Assembly (NCBI GenBank): GCA_020029625.1
Contig: JAIBJP010000065.1
Coordinates: 1 to 9,607 of the forward strand
Source of the DNA: Actinomycetota bacterium
Lineage (GTDB): Bacteria; Actinomycetota; Thermoleophilia; Gaiellales; Gaiellaceae
DNA: 9,607 bases
Direction: 5' to 3'
Shown here: in pieces, positions 5,050-9,607 of the stretch
How positions within the stretch are numbered: the first letter of the stretch is position 1
Layout of the letters: each line of letters opens with the position of its first letter
Position numbers and translations under genes: made by a program
Notes under the pieces: model-generated
Seen by the model: only the letters and a program-made list of their open reading frames with translations
What the model was told of the DNA's origin: nothing
Database searches by the model: none

Positions 5050-6347
5050 CCATTTTCCTCGAGGTCGTCGCCGTTCTCCTGCTGGTGGCGGGGAACGCCT
5101 TCTTCGTCGCGGCCGAGTACGCGCTCGTGACCGCGAGACGGACACGGCTGATGGAGCTCGCGCACGACGGCAACCGCCGGGCGAAGATCGCCCTGCGGAT
5201 CATGGACGATCCGGTCCGCTTCATCGGCACGGTCCAGCTCGGCATCACGGCGTTCTCGATCGCCCTCGGTGCGATCGGCGAACCGCTGATCGAGCACTTC
5301 CTGGATCCGGTTCTCGCGACGACCGTGGCGTTCATCCTCGCCTTCGCCCTCGTCACGTATCTCCACGTCACACTCGGCGAACTCGTGCCCAAGGCCGTGG
5401 CTCTGACCAAGAACGAAACGACGGCTCTCTGGGTCGCTCTTCCGATCGAGGCCGTCTACGTGGCCACCTACCCGCTCGTCTGGTTCCTGCAGGAGTCGGC
5501 GAATGCCTTCACTCGCATGTTCGGCATTCAGCCCGCGCCCGCAGGGGTCGTCGCCCACACCGAGGAGGACATCCGCCACATCGTCGCCGCGGCCGAGGAC
5601 ACCGGGGTGATCGAGGAGGCCGAGGAGGAGATGGTCTACAAGATCTTCGACTTCGCGGACAAGGAGGTCCACGAGGTGATGGTCCCGAGGCCGGAGGTGG
5701 TGGCGATCTCGATCGACCTCCCTCCCGTCGAATGCCTGGCGGCCGTGATCGACTCCCCGTATACGCGCTACCCCGTGTATCGCGGCTCGCTTGACGACAC
5801 GCTCGGCATCCTCCACGTCCGCGATCTCTTCTCCGCGCTGTACGACAAGGGGATCGAGAACGTGGACATCGCGGCGCTCGTGCGGGAGGCCTACGTCGTC
5901 CCGGAGACGAAGGACCTCGCGGCCATGCTGGCCGAATTCAGAAAGGTCAACCAGCACATGGCGATCGTGGTGGACGAATACGGCTCCTTCGAGGGAATCG
6001 TCACCCTGGAAGACCTGCTGGAGGAGATCGTGGGCGAGATCGAGGACGAGTACGACCTGCCGGACGAGTCGGTCGAGCAGCTCGGCGACAGGCGCATACG
6101 CATCGACGGGACGTTCCCGATCGACGACTTCAACGAGCAGTTCGGACAGGAGCTTCCGCAGGACGACTACCACACGATCGCGGGCTTCGTCTTCGGCGCG
6201 CTCGGCCGCGCGGCGGAGGCCGGCGACGAGGTCCTCTGGAACGGGCTTCGCTTCGAGGTCGTCGACGTCGACGGACCGCGCATCGAGCGGCTCGAGGTCG
6301 AGTTCCTCGAGGAGGAGCCGGAGAAGGTCGAAGCCGCGGCTGAATAA
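5046..6347 (+). CDS. CNNM/CorC-type membrane protein with CBS domains (hemolysin family)
   Basis: A 433-aa inner-membrane protein in the classic three-part order. A CNNM (DUF21) membrane domain spans about 1-165 with hydrophobic segments near 1-24, 60-80, 89-107 and 127-148, and the conserved GELVPK at 111-116. A cytoplasmic CBS pair follows at about 213-335, containing VMVPRPEV, RYPVY and EYGSFEGIVTLEDLLEEIVGE in pieces. A CorC/HlyC-associated domain closes the protein at about 345-425. The family is annotated as hemolysin or magnesium/cobalt efflux; the CBS pair is thought to sense adenine nucleotides, and Mg2+ extrusion is the best-supported role. The GTG start overlaps the upstream stop as GTGA and lies in a hairpin, arguing for translational coupling. 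The C-terminus is very acidic (LEEEPEKVEAAAE). Family assignment is firm; ion specificity is not readable. Confidence 0.92.
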   Translation: MTIFLEVVAVLLLVAGNAFFVAAEYALVTARRTRLMELAHDGNRRAKIALRIMDDPVRFIGTVQLGITAFSIALGAIGEPLIEHFLDPVLATTVAFILAFALVTYLHVTLGELVPKAVALTKNETTALWVALPIEAVYVATYPLVWFLQESANAFTRMFGIQPAPAGVVAHTEEDIRHIVAAAEDTGVIEEAEEEMVYKIFDFADKEVHEVMVPRPEVVAISIDLPPVECLAAVIDSPYTRYPVYRGSLDDTLGILHVRDLFSALYDKGIENVDIAALVREAYVVPETKDLAAMLAEFRKVNQHMAIVVDEYGSFEGIVTLEDLLEEIVGEIEDEYDLPDESVEQLGDRRIRIDGTFPIDDFNEQFGQELPQDDYHTIAGFVFGALGRAAEAGDEVLWNGLRFEVVDVDGPRIERLEVEFLEEEPEKVEAAAE

Positions 6348-6357
6348 GATCGGCGGC

Positions 6358-6666
6358 GTGGAGTTCGACCACATCGGCATCCCGGCGCCCGCCAAGCGCG
6401 ACGGGATGCGCTTGCTCGAGTCCAAGCGCCTCTGGCTGACGAGCCCTACGGACCCCTTCCGAGTGGAGTGGCTCTGGTACGAGGACGGGAGCCCCGAAGC
6501 AGAGCTCGTGCGCACCCTCCCGCACGTCGCCTACCGGGTCGAGTCGCTCGAGGAGGCGCTGGCCGGCCACCATGTTGTCGCGCAGCCCTTCGACGTCTTC
6601 GGCGAGGTGCGCGTGTCGTTCATCGAAGTCGACGGAGCGCCAATTGAGTTCGTCGAACGTTACTGA
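6358..6666 (+). CDS. compact VOC-fold protein, 102 aa
   Basis: A small single-domain protein with a VOC layout: MEFDHIGIP at the start (His5), a middle segment VEWLWYEDGSP (36-46), PHVAYRV (55-61, His56), and a final strand FIEVDGAPIEFVE (88-100) with Glu97/Glu100. It is shorter than the usual 120-140 aa VOC module because the stretch after the first strand is condensed. I recall similar roughly 100-residue DHIGIP proteins in other bacteria, annotated only as VOC or hypothetical, so no reaction can be named. The GTG start is 10 nt after the stop of the membrane-protein gene and puts the fold's first strand at residue 2. The longer in-frame reading from 5791 is a shadow of the neighbouring gene. 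The 3' end overlaps the M20 gene by 23 nt. Confidence 0.8.
   Translation: MEFDHIGIPAPAKRDGMRLLESKRLWLTSPTDPFRVEWLWYEDGSPEAELVRTLPHVAYRVESLEEALAGHHVVAQPFDVFGEVRVSFIEVDGAPIEFVERY
6634..6637 (+). promoter_or_regulatory. Shine-Dalgarno GGAG deciding the TTG start of the M20 gene
   Basis: GGAG lies 6 nt before the TTG at 6644, inside the VOC gene. The frame is open back to an ATG at 6572, but the added residues are Ser/Arg-rich with no family similarity, so the GGAG-plus-TTG start is preferred. Confidence 0.65.
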
Positions 6667-7747
6667 GCTCACCGCGGACCTCGTTCGCATCGACTCGGTC
6701 AACCCCGACCTGGTCCCGGAGGGGGCCGGGGAGGAGGAGATCGCCCGCTTCGTCGCCGGCTGGCTGGAAGGCGCGGGCCTCGAGGTGGAGACCGAGGAGC
6801 TCGGGCCCGGCCGCTTCAACGTCGTCGGGATCGCGCGCGGCTCCGGTGACGGTCGCTCCCTGCTCCTCAACGCGCACATGGACACTGTTGGCGTAGCGGG
6901 AATGGAGGCGCCGTTCGAGCCCCGTGTGGAGGACGGGCGCCTCTACGGGCGCGGCGCTTACGACATGAAGGCGAGTCTCGCGGCCATCATGTTGGCCGGC
7001 GCTCAGGCCGTGGAAGCCGGGTTGCGGGGCGACGTGATCGTGACGGCGGTCTGCGACGAGGAGGTCGGAAGCATCGGCAGCGAAGCGGTCGCCGCGCGCT
7101 ACGAGGCGGATGCCGCCATCGTCTCGGAGCCGACCGAGGAGCGGCTTGCCGTCGCGCACAGGGGGTTTGCCTGGTTCGAGGTGGAGACTGCGGGAACGGC
7201 GGCCCACGGCTCGCGGCCGGACCTAGGCGAGGACGCGATTGTCCGCATGGGCCACGTGCTCGTCAGACTGGAGGCGCTGGATGCGACGCTCCGCGAGCGC
7301 CCGCCCCACCGCTTCCTGGGCTGGGGCTCGGCGCACGCCTCCCTGATCGAAGGCGGCACCGAGCTCTCGACCTATCCGAGCCGCTGCCTCCTCCGCGGCG
7401 AGCGTCGCACGCTGCCCGGCGAGGCCAAGGCACACATCGAAAACGAGGCGCGCCAGCTCCTCGCGGGCCTCCAGGGATCTGCTCGGGTCACCTTCTTCCG
7501 CGAGCCCTTCGAGGTAGAGGAGGACGAGGAGATCGTGTCCCTCCTGAGCAGGCACGCGGGCGGCCCGGAGGTGATCGGCGTCCCTTACTGGGCCGACTCC
7601 GCTCTCTTCGCCGCCGCCGGCATCCCGACCGTCGTGTTCGGCCCCAAGGGCGAAGGTGCGCACGCGGCGGTCGAGTGGGTGGACGTCGCCAGCGCTCAGC
7701 GTTGCGCCGAGATCTACACGGCCATCGCGGCCGACTTCTGCGCATAG
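6644..7747 (+). CDS. M20-family zinc peptidase/deacylase (ArgE/DapE type)
   Basis: A 367-aa cytoplasmic metallohydrolase. The di-zinc site is complete: His78 in NAHMDTV, bridging Asp107 in GRGAYDMKA, catalytic Glu139 and ligand Glu140 in CDEEVGS, Glu162 in SEPT, and His340 in GEGAHAAVEWV. The lid/dimerisation domain (about 175-290) contains TAAHGSRP with His188, the oxyanion histidine supplied by the partner subunit. Such enzymes remove acyl groups from amino acids (acetylornithine, succinyl-diaminopimelate) or cut short peptides. The motifs do not fix the substrate, and no arginine or lysine genes are adjacent. It starts at TTG 6644, supported by an upstream GGAG, overlaps the compact VOC gene by 23 nt, and is the last gene of the 4033-7747 operon. 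Shared transcription with a NagA-like deacetylase hints at joint handling of N-acylated compounds, which is inference. Confidence 0.9.
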   Translation: MSSSNVTELTADLVRIDSVNPDLVPEGAGEEEIARFVAGWLEGAGLEVETEELGPGRFNVVGIARGSGDGRSLLLNAHMDTVGVAGMEAPFEPRVEDGRLYGRGAYDMKASLAAIMLAGAQAVEAGLRGDVIVTAVCDEEVGSIGSEAVAARYEADAAIVSEPTEERLAVAHRGFAWFEVETAGTAAHGSRPDLGEDAIVRMGHVLVRLEALDATLRERPPHRFLGWGSAHASLIEGGTELSTYPSRCLLRGERRTLPGEAKAHIENEARQLLAGLQGSARVTFFREPFEVEEDEEIVSLLSRHAGGPEVIGVPYWADSALFAAAGIPTVVFGPKGEGAHAAVEWVDVASAQRCAEIYTAIAADFCA

Positions 7748-7761
7748 AGGACGGTTGGAAT

Positions 7762-7791
7762 TTGACAGGCGGGGGGAGCCTCGTCTAGGAA
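7762..7791 (+). promoter_or_regulatory. promoter of the sulfate uptake operon
   Basis: A perfect -35 TTGACA (7762-7767) is followed after 18 nt by TAGGAA (7786-7791), giving an estimated start near 7798 and a leader of about 37 nt. CTAGGAA is repeated at 7785-7791 and 7805-7811, a 20-bp spacing of about two DNA turns, which could be a regulator site over the -10. The leader ends in AGGGAG (7825-7830), a strong ribosome site 4 nt before the ATG. Confidence 0.55.
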
Positions 7792-7834
7792 TCCCACCAA
7801 CTCACTAGGAAAACTCGAAAGATCAGGGAGACAA

Positions 7835-8848
7835 ATGAGATCTATTAGCGCCTTCTTCGCTTTCGCCATTGCGGCTGCGACCCTCCTCGCAGGGTGCGGC
7901 GGCGTGTCATCGACCAGCGCCGGCACGAGCGGCAACACCGGCGCCAAGCTGACGCTGGTGGCGTACTCGACGCCGAAGGAGGCCTATGAAGCGCTGATTC
8001 CGGCTTTCCAGAAGACGCCCGAGGGCGGAGGCGTCTCCTTCGACCAGTCCTATGCCGCTTCCGGCGAGCAAAGCCGTGCGGTCGAGGCCGGCCTCCCAGC
8101 GAGCGTCATTGCCTTCTCCCTCGAGCCGGACATCACCCGCCTGGTCGACGCGGGCATCGTCGCGGACGACTGGAACTCCGACCAGTACAAGGGCATGGTC
8201 ACCGACTCCGTCGCGGTCTTCGTGGTCCGGAAGGGAAACCCGAAGGGGATCAAGACCTGGGACGACCTCGTCAAGCCGGACATCGAGGTGATCACGCCGA
8301 ACCCGTTCACGTCCGGCGGCGCCCGCTGGAACCTGATGGCGGCGTACGGGGCCCAGATCGAGCTGGGTAAGTCGGAGGACGAGGCGCTCCAGTACCTGCA
8401 CGACCTCCTGAGCCACACGCCCGTTCAGGACAAAAGCGCGCGCGAAGCGCTCCAGACGTTCGTCGGCGGCAAGGGCGACGTGATGATCGCGTACGAGAAC
8501 GAGGCGATCACGGCGCAGCAGAAAGGCGAGGACGTCGACTACGTCGTCCCGGAGCAGACGATCCTGATCGAGAATCCGATCGCCGTCGTCAAGGACGCCC
8601 CGCCCGCAGCGCAGGCGTTCGTGGACTTCCTGCGCTCCGACGAGGCGCAGCAGCTCTTCGCCGACAAGGGCTACCGCCCTGTTGTGGAGAGCGTCCTTGC
8701 GCGTACCAGCTTCCTCAAGCCTTCCGCTCTCTTTACGATCGCGAAATTCGGCGGCTGGAGTGAGGTCAAGACCAAGTTCTTCGATCCCGAGGAAGGCCTA
8801 GTGACCAAGATCGAGCAGGACCTGGGGGTGTCCACGGATAGCGGCTAA
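7835..8848 (+). CDS. sbp: sulfate/thiosulfate ABC transporter substrate-binding lipoprotein
   Basis: A 337-aa exported lipoprotein. Residues 1-20 form a signal peptide ending in the lipobox LAGC, so Cys21 would be lipidated and the protein held on the outer face of the membrane. A Ser/Gly/Thr-rich linker follows. The mature part is a Sbp/CysP-type fold: SYAASGEQSRAV (72-83), IAFSLEPDI (92-100), VVRKGNPKGI (130-139), and the sulfate-binding signature ITPNPFTSGGARWN (153-166), whose backbone amides and serines hold the dianion. It delivers sulfate or thiosulfate to the CysT permease encoded next. Closely related molybdate and phosphate binders lack this signature, so sulfate is favoured. The start is firm (AGGGAG before ATG, signal peptide at once). 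It has its own promoter, separate from the upstream operon, and is likely induced by sulfur limitation as in other bacteria. Confidence 0.93.
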   Translation: MRSISAFFAFAIAAATLLAGCGGVSSTSAGTSGNTGAKLTLVAYSTPKEAYEALIPAFQKTPEGGGVSFDQSYAASGEQSRAVEAGLPASVIAFSLEPDITRLVDAGIVADDWNSDQYKGMVTDSVAVFVVRKGNPKGIKTWDDLVKPDIEVITPNPFTSGGARWNLMAAYGAQIELGKSEDEALQYLHDLLSHTPVQDKSAREALQTFVGGKGDVMIAYENEAITAQQKGEDVDYVVPEQTILIENPIAVVKDAPPAAQAFVDFLRSDEAQQLFADKGYRPVVESVLARTSFLKPSALFTIAKFGGWSEVKTKFFDPEEGLVTKIEQDLGVSTDSG

Positions 8849-9607
8849 GGCGCTAGCGCTTCGATTTCCGGCTCGAAAAGCGCCCGGGCGGATTCCGCTC
8901 GGGCGCGGCTTCGCGTCGGCGTACCTCGGATTCATCGTCCTGCTGCCGCTCGCGGCCGTCGTCTGGAAGTCGACGGAAAACGGGGCGGACAGCTTCTGGC
9001 GCGCGGTCTCCAGCCCCTCCGCGGTCGCCTCGCTGAAGCTGACCTTCGTGGCCTCGCTCGTGGTGGTGGCGATCAACGCGGTCGCGGGGACGCTGATCGC
9101 CTGGGTGCTCGTCCGCGATTCCTTCCGCGGGAAGGGCATCGTCAACGCGCTCATCGATCTCCCCTTCGCGCTGCCGACGATCGTTGCCGGTCTCACGCTG
9201 CTCGCTCTCTACGGCCCCCGAGGCCCCTTCGGCGTGAACGTCGCCTACACGCGGACGGCGATCGTCCTGGCGCTCCTCTTCGTGACGCTCCCGTTCGTGG
9301 TCCGCTCCGTGCAGCCGGTTCTGCTCGAGCTCGACCGCGAGATGGAGGAGGCCGCAGCGTCGCTTGGAGCGCGTCCGCGAGCGATCTTCCGTCGCATCGT
9401 GCTCCCGAACCTCGCGCCCGCGATCCTCTCGGGCTGCGCGCTCGCCTTCGCCCGCTCGATCGGAGAGTTCGGCTCGGTCGTCCTGATCTCCGGGAACATC
9501 CCCTTCAAGACCGAGGTGGCCTCCGTCCACATCTTCAGCCAGGTGGAGAGCGATGCCGTCGCCGGAGGGGCGGCCCTCTCGGTGGTGCTCCTGGCGGTCT
9601 CGCTCGT
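8838..9607 (+). CDS. cysT: sulfate ABC transporter permease CysT/CysU, 3' end cut by window edge
   Basis: The frame is open from 8805 to the end of the window and encodes a membrane permease. Numbered from 8838, it shows a first helix at about 28-43 (AYLGFIVLLPLAAVVW), further helices near 66-92, 105-125, 140-157 and beyond, and the EAA loop for contact with the ATPase (EEAAASLGARPRAIFRR, then IVLPNLAP). It also carries the CysT-specific stretch RSIGEFGSVVLISGN followed by KTEVASVHIF. At least 256 codons are present; the family is usually 275-290 aa, so only the C-terminus is missing. Oddity: no ATG, GTG or TTG occurs in this frame between the stop at 8802 and a GTG at 9048 inside the membrane domain. 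The best fit is ATA at 8838, followed by AAKALALRF and preceded by GGGGG at 8824-8828, overlapping the sbp stop by 11 nt. ATT at 8892 is the alternative. Start uncertain, family certain. Confidence 0.88.
   Translation, partial: MAAKALALRFPARKAPGRIPLGRGFASAYLGFIVLLPLAAVVWKSTENGADSFWRAVSSPSAVASLKLTFVASLVVVAINAVAGTLIAWVLVRDSFRGKGIVNALIDLPFALPTIVAGLTLLALYGPRGPFGVNVAYTRTAIVLALLFVTLPFVVRSVQPVLLELDREMEEAAASLGARPRAIFRRIVLPNLAPAILSGCALAFARSIGEFGSVVLISGNIPFKTEVASVHIFSQVESDAVAGGAALSVVLLAVSL
8880..8906 (+). promoter_or_regulatory. strong intercistronic hairpin between sbp and cysT
   Basis: GCGCCCGGGCGG (8880-8891) pairs with CCGCTCGGGCGC (8895-8906) around a 3-nt ATT loop, a 12-bp stem with a single G-U pair. 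A perfect 10-bp palindrome GCGCTAGCGC (8850-8859) lies just upstream. There is no T-run, so termination is unlikely. Such hairpins after binding-protein genes often stabilise the upstream message and lower expression of the permease; that role is inferred. Confidence 0.6.

Noticed and set aside
4989..6515. 508-aa open frame on the minus strand
   Set aside because: It is the antisense shadow of the CNNM/CorC-type gene in GC-rich DNA; its product is a low-complexity Asp/Arg/Val-rich string with no recognisable domain, while the plus strand shows a full three-domain protein.
8821..8931. Programmed frameshift joining sbp to the permease
   Set aside because: No slippery sequence is visible, and a fusion of an exported lipoprotein to a permease lacking a normal N-terminus is unlikely; a non-standard start fits better.
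8853..9530. 225-aa open frame on the minus strand
   Set aside because: Antisense to the clear CysT permease; the product is Arg/Glu/Asp-rich and domainless.

Overview
The window is a GC-rich stretch of roughly two-thirds G+C, densely packed with genes. It uses GTG and TTG starts freely, has few clear Shine-Dalgarno sites, and contains at least two genes whose -10-like hexamer sits 6-7 nt before the start codon (leaderless architecture). Together with the protein types this suggests an Actinomycetota genome, perhaps of the Thermoleophilia/Gaiellales kind. That placement is an inference from style, not from a marker gene. No rRNA, tRNA, CRISPR array, insertion sequence or phage gene was seen.

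Layout. (1) 1-1982: a possible divergent gene fragment at the left edge (minus strand, weak); a two-domain VOC (glyoxalase/extradiol fold) protein; a 133-bp gap holding a perfect 14-bp inverted repeat 9 bp upstream of the next start; and a compact FAD-dependent oxidoreductase of the fumarate reductase/ketosteroid dehydrogenase fold. (2) 1984-4015, minus strand: a two-component operon in the order NarL-type response regulator, HisKA_3 sensor kinase (41-nt overlap), 62-aa small protein. It runs convergent to the FAD gene with a 1-bp gap. (3) 4033-7747, plus strand: a tight operon of a short NagA-like deacetylase, a CNNM/CorC-type membrane protein with CBS domains (GTGA overlap, start codon inside a hairpin), a compact VOC protein, and an M20 zinc peptidase/deacylase (TTG start, 23-nt overlap). 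(4) 7835-end: a sulfate ABC uptake operon with its own promoter. It holds a lipoprotein sulfate-binding protein and the CysT/CysU permease, which is cut by the window edge.

Function. The right end is sulfate acquisition. The middle operon combines amino-sugar or amide hydrolysis with an ion-transport-type membrane protein and has no obvious single pathway. The two-component system is divergent from that operon, with only 17 bp between the two start codons, so their promoters must overlap each other or the coding ends. The system may regulate its neighbours or itself, but nothing in the sequence proves a target.

Most noteworthy: the 839-923 inverted repeat with nested stems upstream of the FAD gene; the CysT permease with no ATG, GTG or TTG upstream of its first membrane helix; the 8-bp-stem hairpin covering the start of the CNNM-type gene; a 19-bp palindrome inside the NagA-like gene; and the unrecognised 62-aa partner of the two-component system. 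None of these amounts to a demonstrated new system.
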